From CAYLJV01 sp964510375 (GTDB lineage: Archaea > Hadarchaeota > Hadarchaeia > Hadarchaeales > JAGGTB01), in the NCBI GenBank assembly GCA_964510375.1, contig CAZEBR010000014.1:1-37512 (forward strand): DNA of 37,512 bases, in the 5' to 3' direction. Made by a program: the position numbers and the translations under genes. The notes beneath the pieces were generated by a model, which was not told where the DNA came from, searched no databases, and worked only from the letters and a program-made list of their open reading frames with translations. This document shows, piece after piece, positions 7,089-14,976 of the stretch (positions are counted from its first letter, which is position 1; the number at the start of each line of letters is the position of its first letter).

Positions 7089-7316
7089 TTGAAAAGGAAA
7101 CTGTCAGAACTCGAACCAGGAGAAGAGGGCACGATAGTGGAGGTAGAGTCCTCCATCCGCTATCAGGTTGCTGGTATGGGGATCAGAAAGGGAAAAGATT
7201 TGAAGGTGAATTCCGAGCAGCTGGCAGGAGGCCCGATCGTGATTGAAATCGAGGGAAGCAAGGCGTCTCTCAGCAAAAAGCTTGCTCGATCGGTCATTTT
7301 GGAGGTCGAAGAGTGA
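7089..7316 (+). CDS. feoA: FeoA protein (second copy)
   Basis: 75 residues, a complete FeoA domain (KLSELEPGEEGTIVEV, GIRKGKDLKV, GPIVIEIEGSKASLSKKLA). It leads the ferrous iron transport operon, and its stop overlaps the GTG start of the FeoB GTPase gene. The start is TTG with AGGGG about eight bases ahead. With the copy at 6751-6978 the locus has two diverged FeoA proteins, one per operon. It probably supports FeoB activity at the inner face of the membrane. Confidence 0.88.
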   Translation: MKRKLSELEPGEEGTIVEVESSIRYQVAGMGIRKGKDLKVNSEQLAGGPIVIEIEGSKASLSKKLARSVILEVEE

Positions 7317-7840
7317 AAACGATAGCTTTGGCGGGGAACCCAAACGTCGGGAAGAGCGTCCTTTTTAACAGGCTGACGGGCGTGGACGTATCGATATCCA
7401 ACTACCCGGGAACGACCGTTGACTACACGGAGGGTCGGGCGAGGATTGGTGGAGAAGAGTACAGGGTCGTTGATTTACCCGGAAGCTTTTCTCTCGAGGC
7501 GAAGGATAAGGCGGAGGAGGTCACGAGGGAGATGTTGAAGGATATGGAACCGGATATTGTCGTGTGCGTGATAGATGCGACCTCGATCGAAAGGGGTCTT
7601 TATCTCTGTCTCGAGTTGATCGAACGGGATTTTACCATAGTGGTGGCGCTCAACATGTCGGACGAGGCGAGGGATAAAAACATAGACATTGATGTCGAAG
7701 AGCTTGAAAAAATACTGAAAGTGCCGGTTGTCTCTACGGTAGCCACCGCCGGCAGCGGGGTTGAAAGGTTAGCTTCGAGGATAAGCGAGGCTAAACAGGG
7801 AAGAATAGACGAGGTTATAAAAGAGGTCAATGGATTATGA
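7313..7840 (+). CDS. feoB: FeoB GTPase domain as a separate protein
   Basis: 175 residues holding only the G domain of FeoB: G1 GNPNVGKS (8-15), G2 around T35 (YPGTTVDY), G3 DLPG (54-57), G4 NMSD (114-117) and a G5 region around STVAT (141-145). In ordinary FeoB a helical S domain and then the membrane domain follow in the same chain. Here translation stops and the membrane part begins in an overlapping gene (ATGA, 7837-7840). GTG is the start, overlapping the feoA2 stop, with GGAGGT just before. The GTPase would dock on the membrane subunit to drive or gate ferrous iron uptake. The reading frames on both sides are clean, so this looks like a real gene split. Confidence 0.9.
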   Translation: MKTIALAGNPNVGKSVLFNRLTGVDVSISNYPGTTVDYTEGRARIGGEEYRVVDLPGSFSLEAKDKAEEVTREMLKDMEPDIVVCVIDATSIERGLYLCLELIERDFTIVVALNMSDEARDKNIDIDVEELEKILKVPVVSTVATAGSGVERLASRISEAKQGRIDEVIKEVNGL

Positions 7841-9090
7841 GCGGGGATGCGGAAAATATCAGAGGTGAAAAGGAAAGGGAATCTCTGAGTTCCGATGAAC
7901 GATGGGGGATTATCGACAAAATTTCTGAGAGGGTCGTCTCTAGAGGGGAGCGGGAACACGAGCTTGGCGAGGTGATTTCGGACCTGACAGTAGAGCCGCT
8001 TTACGGCCTCCCTTTCGCAACGGCAGTTCTTTTTGGTTTTTGGTCCTTTTTCAGTTCCTTTGCCGGACTCTTCACCGACGGATTTGCAGTTCCCGCATTT
8101 GACGGTCATTTTCTTCCTTGGTTGCAGTCGGTCTTTCCGAATCCGGACGGCCCTCTTTACTGGGTTTTTGTAGGCGCCCCTGCTGCTGAAAGCTCTTTTG
8201 CGGCCTTCGGCGTCCTGACGACGGGACTGTTTGTCGCCGTCGGAGTGGTTTTGCCCGCCATGATTGCATTTTATCTTATACTCACCCTTCTGGAAGACAG
8301 CGGATATCTTCCTAGACTAGCGGTGATGGCGGACACGGTGCTCCATAGGATAGGCTTGCACGGCTTTGCCATAGTACCGACAATCCTCTCTCTCGGGTGT
8401 AATGTACCTGGAGTTTTGGCATCGAGGACCTTGGAGACCGAGAAGCAGAGATTCATGATGATGACGCTACTGAGTGTTTTCATTCCTTGCGCCGCCCAGA
8501 TAGGCGTGATGAAAGCATTGATCCCTCATTACACGGGTTTAATCATTTTATATCTCTTCTTCGGGTTCTTTATGACAGGTATATTTCTTAACAGGATGGT
8601 GACGGGCGAATCACCGGAAATTCTGGTTGACGTTCCGCCTTACAGGAAACCGATCTTGGGGAACGTGGGCTCAAAGCTGTGGGCCCGGTTAAAGCACTTC
8701 TTCAAGATGGCTTTGCCGTTCGTGCTTATCGGGGTCTTGGCAATTCAGATTCTGTACTGGTTCGGCGTGATAGAGTGGCTTGGCTCTGCCTTCGAACCCG
8801 TACTCACGACTTGGTTCGGGGTCCCGGCCGAAACATCCGGTCCGCTGATTGCCGGGTTTATGAGGAAGGGGCTAGCTGTAGCTTTGCTTGGAGGGATAGA
8901 TATGACGATGGGACAGATGATTACCTCGGTCGTTATAATTAGTCTTTACTTTCCCTGCTTGGCTACCTTTGTAATGATTCTCAAGGAGGGGGGTCCCAAA
9001 ATAATCCTGAAGGCCCTTGGGGTCCTGGGAGGAGCGGTCTTTCTGTTCGGGGGATTAATGCGATTGATAGTTACGTTGGTGGGGATTTAA
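7837..9090 (+). CDS. feoB: FeoB membrane domain as a separate protein
   Basis: 417 residues. A soluble start of about 50 residues resembles the end of the FeoB S domain (SSDERWGIIDKISERVV). Then come roughly eight or more hydrophobic segments. The gate motifs are intact: LGCNVPG with C188, FIPCAAQIG with C218, MRKGLAVALLGG, and YFPCLATFVMILKEGG. This is the ferrous iron path of FeoB. It overlaps the GTPase gene by four bases, so the two are translationally coupled. Residues 81-125 form an extra loop before the first Gate region (DGFAVPAFDG, PNPDGPLYW). Together the two genes make a complete transporter except for a much shortened S domain. Confidence 0.92.
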   Translation: MSGDAENIRGEKERESLSSDERWGIIDKISERVVSRGEREHELGEVISDLTVEPLYGLPFATAVLFGFWSFFSSFAGLFTDGFAVPAFDGHFLPWLQSVFPNPDGPLYWVFVGAPAAESSFAAFGVLTTGLFVAVGVVLPAMIAFYLILTLLEDSGYLPRLAVMADTVLHRIGLHGFAIVPTILSLGCNVPGVLASRTLETEKQRFMMMTLLSVFIPCAAQIGVMKALIPHYTGLIILYLFFGFFMTGIFLNRMVTGESPEILVDVPPYRKPILGNVGSKLWARLKHFFKMALPFVLIGVLAIQILYWFGVIEWLGSAFEPVLTTWFGVPAETSGPLIAGFMRKGLAVALLGGIDMTMGQMITSVVIISLYFPCLATFVMILKEGGPKIILKALGVLGGAVFLFGGLMRLIVTLVGI

Positions 9091-9091
9091 G

Positions 9092-9520
9092 ATGAGGTAT
9101 GAGATTGCAAAGGTATATTTAGCGTTTTTTGGGATCGTCACTTCAGTCTTCGGAGCACTGTACATTGTTCTTGCTGTGACTGGTAAGGAGGTCCTGACTG
9201 ATTTTCTGATAGCTTCCGGATCGATGTGGAGCCTCTGGAAGGGATTCATCCTGTTTTCTGCTGGAGTGTTCATGCTTAACGGGAGCTTGAATTTGAGGAA
9301 CATTCACGGACTTGGAAAGACGGTGCTTGGGGTGGTCATGTTGTGGATATTGGCTGGATCTAACATTCTTGCGAGGATCGCTGCGTCAATTCCCGGCGAG
9401 GAAGCTTGGTTTAACACCCTCTCGGACTTCTTGGCCTCTTACGGACCCCCCTACGAGCCGGAACTCTGGTTACTACCTTTTTCCCTCGCGGTAATCTATC
9501 TCTTGATAGCTGAGAGTTAA
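9092..9520 (+). CDS. Small four-helix membrane protein of the feo operon
   Basis: 142 residues with four hydrophobic segments (about 8-30, 50-66, 76-97 and 122-139) separated by short loops. It starts one base after the FeoB stop, with GGGG upstream, so it is the last gene of the feoA2-feoB operon. I do not recognise the family. Operon position suggests a FeoC-like accessory role in iron uptake, but there is no winged helix or Cys motif, so that is inference only. Confidence 0.7.
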   Translation: MRYEIAKVYLAFFGIVTSVFGALYIVLAVTGKEVLTDFLIASGSMWSLWKGFILFSAGVFMLNGSLNLRNIHGLGKTVLGVVMLWILAGSNILARIAASIPGEEAWFNTLSDFLASYGPPYEPELWLLPFSLAVIYLLIAES

Positions 9521-9635
9521 AGAACTCAGTGGCAAGCTTTGCTTCATTGAGCTAACTTGTCTTCTAATAATAACAGAGGGTTTTTCAATAATGAAGTAAA
9601 ACGTACGATATGAATATATTAAGAGGTAGATCGAT

Positions 9636-9957
9636 ATGCCATCTGGTAGAGGTTCGGGTCAAGGATCTGGTAGAGGTTCGGGTCAAGGATCTGGTAGAGG
9701 TTCGGGTCAAGGATCTGGTNNNNNNNNNNNNNNNNNNNNNNNNNNNNNNNNNNNNNNNNNNNNNNNNNNNNNNNNNNNNNNNNNNNNNNNNNNNNNNNNN
9801 NNNNNNNNNNNNNNNNNNNAGAGGTTCGGGTCAAGGATCTACCGAATGTATATGCCCCAACTGTGGACACGAAACTCCTCATCAGAGGGGAACTCCCTGC
9901 ACTTCGATGGAATGTCCGGAATGCGGTACGACGATGGTAGGAAGCCGTGGAGTTTAG
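9636..9957 (+). CDS. Gly-rich repeat protein with C-terminal zinc ribbon, split by a gap
   Basis: The protein starts at ATG 9636 (GAGGT eight bases ahead) with MPS followed by repeats of GRGSGQGS. It runs into 100 N, comes out as RGSGQGS and ends in a zinc ribbon with two Cys pairs: CICPNCGHETPHQ and MECPECGTTMVG. The two sides are in different frames only because the N run is 100, which is not a multiple of three; a gap of whole 24-base units restores one frame. Ribbons of this kind (PNCG, PHQ, GxPC, CPxCGxxM) occur in small Gly-rich archaeal and bacterial proteins, some near iron-molybdenum cofactor genes. Its position after the iron operon may be relevant. Function unknown. Confidence 0.72.
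9645..9840 (+). repeat. 24-base tandem repeat encoding GRGSGQGS
   Basis: Three identical 24-base copies begin at 9645, 9669 and 9693. A fourth starts at 9717 and vanishes into the gap. A copy lacking only its first three bases emerges at 9820-9840. The true copy number is unknown because assembly broke here. Confidence 0.9.
9720..9819. other. Assembly gap (100 N) inside tandem repeats
   Basis: Exactly 100 N, the usual placeholder for unknown length. The identical repeats on both sides explain why assembly failed. Confidence 0.97.
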
Positions 9958-10007
9958 CTTAATAGTCAGGTTTAAGCTTGGAATTCTAGAACGATTACCT
10001 TGGAGAT

Positions 10008-10018
10008 TTATATTTTTC
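10008..10018 (+). promoter_or_regulatory. TATA box of nnrE
   Basis: TTTATATTTTT about 17 to 27 bases before the ATG at 10035. It implies a leaderless or nearly leaderless transcript. Confidence 0.5.
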
Positions 10019-10034
10019 GTGGGGTTTCAGGGAT

Positions 10035-10721
10035 ATGATAGAGAAAGATGATGCCATAACTCCGGAAGAGATGACCAAGATAGACAAGGGTGCGATGGAT
10101 TTAGGTATACCCAGCCGCGTACTTATGGAAAACGCAGGTAACTCGGTTCAGAGGACCGTAAACGAAAAAATTGGAAGAGATATAAGAGTAGTAGTCTTTT
10201 CTGGAACGGGAAATAACGGCGGTGACGGTTTTGTCGTAGCGAGACGCCTTGCAAACGCCGGAGCTGAAGTTGATGTATTTCTACTCGGGGATCCGGATGA
10301 TATTCGCACGGAGGACGCTAGATTGAATCTGGAAGTAATAAAGAATATGGGAAAGGGCGTAAGCCTTAGTGTCGTTGAAAACGCTTCTGAACTGGACAAG
10401 GCAAGAACTCTTGTGGAGCGGGCGGATGTATCCGTCGATGCCATGCTAGGTACAGGCGTTGAAGGCCGTCTCAGGGACCAGTTCGCCTCCGCCGTGGAGA
10501 TTTTGAACGGCCTTAAAACTCCCGTGGTTTCTGTCGACGTGCCCACTGGATTGGACGCCCTCACGGGGGAGGTACACGGTGTTGCGGTAAAATCTGACTG
10601 GACGGTCACTTTTCATTTACCTAAGAAAGGCCTCGTGGAATCCGAGGAACACACCGGCGAAATCATAGTATCCGATATCGGTATCCCCGAGAAAGCGGAG
10701 GAGGGGATTCTGGACGATTGA
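10035..10721 (+). CDS. nnrE: NAD(P)H-hydrate epimerase, stand-alone
   Basis: 228 residues, the YjeF N-terminal domain. It interconverts the R and S forms of damaged, hydrated NAD(P)H so a dehydratase can repair them. Visible marks are ITPEEMTKIDKGAMDLGIP with RVLMENAG near the start, the nucleotide loop GTGNNGGDGFVVARRL (about 57-72), DAMLGTGVEG, and SVDVPTGLDALTGEV. In many archaea this domain is fused to the ADP-dependent dehydratase; here it ends at EKAEEGILDD with no second domain, so the dehydratase must be encoded elsewhere. It is a single-gene unit between a convergent MBL gene and the zinc-ribbon gene. Confidence 0.92.
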   Translation: MIEKDDAITPEEMTKIDKGAMDLGIPSRVLMENAGNSVQRTVNEKIGRDIRVVVFSGTGNNGGDGFVVARRLANAGAEVDVFLLGDPDDIRTEDARLNLEVIKNMGKGVSLSVVENASELDKARTLVERADVSVDAMLGTGVEGRLRDQFASAVEILNGLKTPVVSVDVPTGLDALTGEVHGVAVKSDWTVTFHLPKKGLVESEEHTGEIIVSDIGIPEKAEEGILDD

Positions 10722-10770
10722 GATAAAGATGGGTTCTGGTTTGCTTTTTATGAAAAAAACGGCTTCGTCT

Positions 10771-11439
10771 TCAAGGTGACCAGAGATCGATCTCTTTGCC
10801 GGCTCCACCTTCGATATACTTTTTGGGGAACCTCGATCTTATTTCCGATTCATGTTGTGTGCAGTGGGTCGGGCATATAATGTCTAAATTTTCGATTAAG
10901 CTGTAGTTTTTGAAACCGTGCAGACCTCCGATTAATGCTTTCGGATTTCCATACTTCGAGCTGACGTCAAGAATCTGCTCGACTCCGGGATGGGAACATC
11001 CGACTATTATCGCAAGTTCTACTCCCCTTTTAATTACGAGCGACTGCTCCCCCGTTCCCGAAAAAAGTCCCGATGTTAGCTCGCCGGTTGTGAATATGTT
11101 TTCATGAATCTGCTGAGTTTCCTTTTTGATAATCGTTTTCTCTGCATTTTCCGCCGGCGAAAAGGAGGACGGGACGTACACTTTGACATCACTGTTGACA
11201 CTAAGAAATTTTGATATTCCTCCGACGTGATCTTGATGGGAGTGAGATATAAATATCTCGTCTATAGACTGGGGATTTATTCCGAGATTTTCCATGTTCG
11301 AAAGGAGTGTACTGCCGTCTGCTCCGGTGTCAAAGAGAATATTGGGAGAATGCTCGGATTCTACTAGGCAGGAAAATCCCCATCCTTTTCCTAAGCCCTG
11401 CTTTAGGACTTTGTTGTCGTAGATAATCGTTACTTTCAT
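10771..11439 (-). CDS. MBL-fold metallohydrolase, COG1237 type
   Basis: 222 residues. The metallo-beta-lactamase motif HxHxDH is present as SHSHQDHVGG (H66, H68, D70, H71). A second metal site is suggested by GCSHPGVEQI, and GGLHGF and CPTHCT follow. This is the family of the archaeal protein proposed to act in methanopterin synthesis as 7,8-dihydropterin-6-methyl-4-(ribofuranosyl)aminobenzene phosphate synthase. That would fit the pterin-linked mer and folP-like genes further along. The family is broad, however, so a general phosphohydrolase role remains possible. Confidence 0.8.
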   Translation of the reverse strand: MKVTIIYDNKVLKQGLGKGWGFSCLVESEHSPNILFDTGADGSTLLSNMENLGINPQSIDEIFISHSHQDHVGGISKFLSVNSDVKVYVPSSFSPAENAEKTIIKKETQQIHENIFTTGELTSGLFSGTGEQSLVIKRGVELAIIVGCSHPGVEQILDVSSKYGNPKALIGGLHGFKNYSLIENLDIICPTHCTQHESEIRSRFPKKYIEGGAGKEIDLWSP

Positions 11440-11550
11440 TTTTTATATAATCTCTCTACTATATGCTCCTTTTTAGGAATAGAGGATTAGAATTACCGGA
11501 AAGCCGATAAATGAAAATTCTAATTTTTCTTCAGATTATAACCGATTTCT

Positions 11551-11679
11551 CTAAGCGTCTTCGAGTTTCTCGAGCTTTTCATCGTCGCTCATATCTTCCC
11601 ACTTCTTGCCGGTCTCCTCCTCTATTTTGTCGACGTCCGTCTCGTGTAACCTTGGAGCTTCATTGGAATCCTCTGGCAT
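11551..11679 (-). CDS. Small acidic protein (42 residues)
   Basis: On the minus strand ATG 11679 opens a frame of 42 codons ending in TAG. The product begins MPEDSNEAPRLHE and ends DEKLEKLEDA. Almost half the residues are Asp or Glu, with a TGKKWEDMSDDEK helix region. Composition matches the acidic proteome around it, and the bases before the start (GGATGTGAT) could pair weakly with 16S rRNA. It lies between the M50 protease gene and the MBL gene on the same strand. Function unknown; it could be a chance frame, but the codon pattern is protein-like. Confidence 0.5.
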   Translation of the reverse strand: MPEDSNEAPRLHETDVDKIEEETGKKWEDMSDDEKLEKLEDA

Positions 11680-11746
11680 ATAATCACATCCGTTAAGAGA
11701 GCTGGATATTCTTTCATCGGTCGCCCCTGATTAAAGTACCGGTTCT

Positions 11747-12331
11747 TCAAAGGACGAAGAATAGTAAAAATCCCGTCCCGGCCAAAAGCACTATTGAGAG
11801 CTTCGGCCTCCAGCTGAAAATCTTCCTGCCGTCCAGCGGTCCGATCGGCAGGAGGTTGAAAAAGGCGAGAAAGAGGTTGATGTATGCTCCGTAGTAACCT
11901 ATAAGATTTAACCAAAATCCGGGAATAATCGTCAGGGAGTAGAAGATAGCTGCCACTCCCAGGTTCGTCAGGGGTCCAGCTATACTGATTTTCCCGTGTT
12001 CCTCGGTCGTGATGTTTGTTGCTCCTATCATGACCGCTCCGGGTGCCGCGAAGAGAAAGTTACCGCTGGAAATTATCCCAACCCCGAGCGCGAGCAGCAG
12101 TCCCTGCGTCCACAACTTATACCGGGACCTGTAACCGTACCTTTCGGCCACCGCCTTGTGAACAGTCTCGTGTGCGAAGAAACCTATTACCAGGGGCAAG
12201 GACACGGCTATGAGTTTGGTCGCTACAAATCCGAAACCCCTCCACTGGGGTCCTATCCCGGAAACGGCTACTGCAAGTACACCAACCGATATGCCGATGT
12301 CTCGAAGCTCTTCCTCTCCAAAACTTATCAT
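11747..12331 (-). CDS. Site-2 protease-like M50 membrane metallopeptidase
   Basis: 194 residues, nearly all in membrane segments. The zinc motif HETVH (H54, E55, H58) sits in FFAHETVHKAVAERYG, and the third ligand is D167 in NLLPIGPLDGRKIF, as in the site-2 protease family (peptidase family M50). The SIAGPLTNL segment between them is also typical. Such proteases cleave substrates inside the membrane. It has no PDZ or CBS domain. The substrate is unknown. It forms a single unit or is read together with the 42-residue gene downstream. Confidence 0.88.
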   Translation of the reverse strand: MISFGEEELRDIGISVGVLAVAVSGIGPQWRGFGFVATKLIAVSLPLVIGFFAHETVHKAVAERYGYRSRYKLWTQGLLLALGVGIISSGNFLFAAPGAVMIGATNITTEEHGKISIAGPLTNLGVAAIFYSLTIIPGFWLNLIGYYGAYINLFLAFFNLLPIGPLDGRKIFSWRPKLSIVLLAGTGFLLFFVL

Positions 12332-12605
12332 TCTGAAGACCCTTACCCGATCTTTTTCCTCATGGTCGTTTCCCTTTCACGACTTCTTAACCTTCGGGAG
12401 TTAGTTAGTAAATTTTATGCCCTGCCTTTAGAAGGGTTTGTACGCGATTTGTTCTTTTTGTAAGATCTTAAAAGACAGTTGGTTTCTGAAAAAAATAAAT
12501 GAAAATAAGATCGATAACTGTAGAGATTAGTCCCTTTTTAAGTTCATCGGGCCTTGAGCAAGTCATGCTGTGGGAACCATGTGTTCTCGTCGAAGGTCCG
12601 TCGTT

Positions 12606-13028
12606 TTAATCCCGCGATGCCACCGATTCCTCGTAGTCCTCCAAATCCATGAGGTTCTTGAGATCTTCCTCTAGGTTTGAGGGATCCACGACGAAGAGCC
12701 ATCCGGCGCCGTAGGGTTCGGAGTTTATTATTTCGGGTTCGTCTTCGAGTTCCTCGTTGACTTCTTTGACCGTACCACTGACGGGGGATTGAATGGCCGA
12801 TACCGTCTTCACGGACTCGATCTCCGCGACTCCGATCTCTTCGTCACCTTCCGTAACGACCTGTTCGACTTCCTGTCCAGTCTCGGGGGACTCGACAAAG
12901 ACGATTTCTCCGAGCTGGTCCTGAGCGAAGTCGGTGATACCTACCTTGACGAGGTCGTCCTCGACCTTCGCCCAAACGTCACCTTCGGTATAATAAAGAT
13001 CCTCTGGGATTTCGAAATCTTCAGCCAA
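12606..13028 (-). CDS. gcvH: Glycine cleavage system H protein
   Basis: 140 residues. The lipoyl attachment lysine is K74 in the ESVKTVSAIQSPVSG motif; the usual H-protein blocks (WAKVEDDLVKVGITDFAQDQLGEI split over two strands, and AGWLFVV) are present. H protein carries the aminomethyl group on its lipoyl arm between the P, T and L proteins. It starts at TTG with GAGGTG five bases before. It is the last gene in a minus-strand run of lipoylation genes, so its modification enzymes are made with it. The P and T proteins are not in this window. Confidence 0.95.
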   Translation of the reverse strand: MAEDFEIPEDLYYTEGDVWAKVEDDLVKVGITDFAQDQLGEIVFVESPETGQEVEQVVTEGDEEIGVAEIESVKTVSAIQSPVSGTVKEVNEELEDEPEIINSEPYGAGWLFVVDPSNLEEDLKNLMDLEDYEESVASRD

Positions 13029-13064
13029 TATAACACCTCATCAGCTATATTGGAATTTGACAGC

Positions 13065-14060
13065 TTAAAGGTTTCGGGAGGGATTCAAAAGGTCGAGACC
13101 CTCCACTATCTCCTCGATTTCCAATTCGGTAGGTTCCCTCGGATAGTTGTATATCGGTCCGCCGGGGGACTCGTTGTAGAACGGTCGGTTGCAGCCCGGA
13201 CAGCCGCTTGTGAGAAACGGTTTACCGGACTCGACTTCCCCCTCTAGCGTTTTTTGAGAGGTCCCGAATCCGGTAATCCTCCCTCCCGCGAACTCCATCT
13301 CCGAGAATCTGGAAAGGTCTTTGAAGATGAGGTGCCGCGCTATCTGTATCCTCCGGTAGCTTTCGACGGATGGCTTCATTCTGTCGGCCATCTTGGTCCC
13401 CTCGATCGGGGTGAAGGCGAACAGGGCGACCGTGATACCACGGTCCCTGAAGAACTGAATCCTCTCGACCATCTCCCTCTCGCTCTCGCCCAGCCCGACG
13501 ATGAGGTGGGTCGAGACCCTTTCTCCGAGGATTTCGGTGGCCGTTTTGAGGGAATTGAGGTGGGATCTCCACCGGTACGGCCCGCCTGTGGACCTCCCCT
13601 TGACTCGATCGAAAACATCGGGTGTTGCGGCGTCCAAGGGGATCCCTATCCTGTCGATGCCCTCCTCGGAGAGCCTTCGGATGTTTTCCTCACTTAGGGG
13701 TTGGCATGAGACCGATATGGGGATGTCGCAGGCGGTTCCTATGCTCCCCACTATCTCGCAGAGATCGTCCACGATCCCGGGGTAATTGAGCGCCTGCACG
13801 CAAACCCTGCTCAAGTCCCCACCGTTTTCCTCTAGGGCTTCCAGAACTTCGTCGATTTTTTCTCTCGGCCAAGAGACCCTGGATAGCTTTTCAGCGCCCG
13901 AATCGCTCGAGAGCGCCTGCGGGCAGAATCCGCAGTCGGCCTTGCATTTTCCATCTCCCGGAGTCATCAAATATCCGGTGGTGGGTTCGGAGGACATTTT
14001 CCGATTCCACAGCTTTAAAACCGCTCCCGTTCCTTCCGAGACCCTTAACTCCTCAACCAT
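13065..14060 (-). CDS. Archaeal lipoyl synthase subunit, radical SAM (LipS1/LipS2 type)
   Basis: 331 residues. The radical SAM cluster motif is C39-X3-C43-X2-C46 (GKCKADCGFCPQA). A C-terminal Cys pair, C287/C290 in SGCPGCNRPFYNE, could hold an auxiliary cluster. Such proteins are often called biotin synthases; in Thermococcus kodakarensis two of them, LipS1 and LipS2, together make lipoyl groups. The gene's place between gcvH and a second radical SAM gene next to lplA argues strongly for that function. I cannot say which of the two subunits it is. Start: ATG 14060, with GGAGGTG before it and an eight-base overlap with the upstream gene; the longer frame to 14111 is unlikely. Confidence 0.85.
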   Translation of the reverse strand: MVEELRVSEGTGAVLKLWNRKMSSEPTTGYLMTPGDGKCKADCGFCPQALSSDSGAEKLSRVSWPREKIDEVLEALEENGGDLSRVCVQALNYPGIVDDLCEIVGSIGTACDIPISVSCQPLSEENIRRLSEEGIDRIGIPLDAATPDVFDRVKGRSTGGPYRWRSHLNSLKTATEILGERVSTHLIVGLGESEREMVERIQFFRDRGITVALFAFTPIEGTKMADRMKPSVESYRRIQIARHLIFKDLSRFSEMEFAGGRITGFGTSQKTLEGEVESGKPFLTSGCPGCNRPFYNESPGGPIYNYPREPTELEIEEIVEGLDLLNPSRNL

Positions 14061-14975
14061 CGATCCACCTCCCGAGAAACTTCTCCGGGACCGAGCAGCA
14101 GGTCCCGACATCCTCGATGGAGAGGCCCAGATCCTTCGCCCTCTTCTCGGCCTCGTTTGAGGGGAGAACGATCCTGTCCACGCCCGCCTCGATCGCCGCG
14201 GTCTCTATCTCCGCCCTTTCGGTCCCCTTTGGCCTCATGCAACCGAGAGCTAGGGGAGTCTCGGGGAAATCGAGCCGCGTTTGAGCGATAAAACTGGAGA
14301 GCTCGTCGGGGGTCGGCGTTTCCGCCTCCCAGCCTCTCGGAGGAATCAGCACGAGTAGCACGAGAACGGAGATATCGAAGGCGGAAAGAAAGTCCACGGC
14401 CTCCCTTTCCGCCTCGAGCTGCCTTCCGGAGAGCCCGATATTCACGTGCGGGGCCACGTGCGGGACTTCACGAGTCATAAACTTGAGCGTCTTTCTGTAG
14501 TCCTCCCCAGAAAGTTTCGGGCTGATCCTCTCGCGTATGGTTTCATTGTCCAGAACGAAGTCGAAATCGACCTCATCCACCCCCGCCTCAATCATATCTC
14601 TGACGAGTTCTTCAGGTGGGAGCCCGGAGTGGGCGCTCAAGAAAAGGTCCGTCTCCTCGTTTACTTCAGAGATGGCTTCCAGATAGGGTTCGAAGGGCAC
14701 GAAGCCGTCCTCGTTGTACCCCCCACTCAGGAGTATCCCGTGGCCGCCACTCGAGTCTAGCGACTTGCAGTAATCGTAAAGNNNNNNNNNNNNNNNNNNN
14801 NNNNNNNNNNNNNNNNNNNNNNNNNNNNNNNNNNNNNNNNNNNNNNNNNNNNNNNNNNNNNNNNNNNNNNNNNNNNNNNNNNNNNNNNNNNNNNNNNNNN
14901 NNNNNNNNNNNNNNNNNNNNNNNNNNNNNNNNNNNNNNNNNNNNNNNNNNNAGCCCGGCTCAAGGTGTCCTTCAT
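14053..14975 (-). CDS. Second radical SAM lipoyl synthase subunit, interrupted by a gap
   Basis: Bridging the 170 N gap gives a protein of roughly 307 residues. The N-terminus (ATG 14975, MKDTLSRA) lies one base after the lplA stop. The right-hand part resumes with LYDYCKSLDSSGGHGILLSGGYN and continues through VPHVAPHVNIGLSG, LALGCMRPKGTERAEIE and GTCCSVPEKFLG. The CX3CX2C motif would fall inside the gap. The HGILLSGG and CMRPKG blocks are typical of the archaeal radical SAM partner of the gene at 13065-14060, so this is the other LipS1/LipS2 subunit. The N run is not the exact length, since the frames on its two sides do not match at 170. Confidence 0.78.
14782..14951. other. Assembly gap (170 N) inside the second lipS gene
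   Basis: 170 N. It hides the radical SAM cluster motif of the gene. The frames on the two sides do not join at this length, so the size is an estimate. Confidence 0.97.
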
Positions 14976-14976
14976 C

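Noticed and set aside
9645..9840. CRISPR array
   Set aside because: The 24-base units are directly adjacent without spacers and encode a protein repeat in frame.
14053..14700. Complete 215-residue protein starting at GTG 14700
   Set aside because: The frame stays open upstream into the gap with conserved radical SAM blocks, so this is only the C-terminal part of a longer gene.
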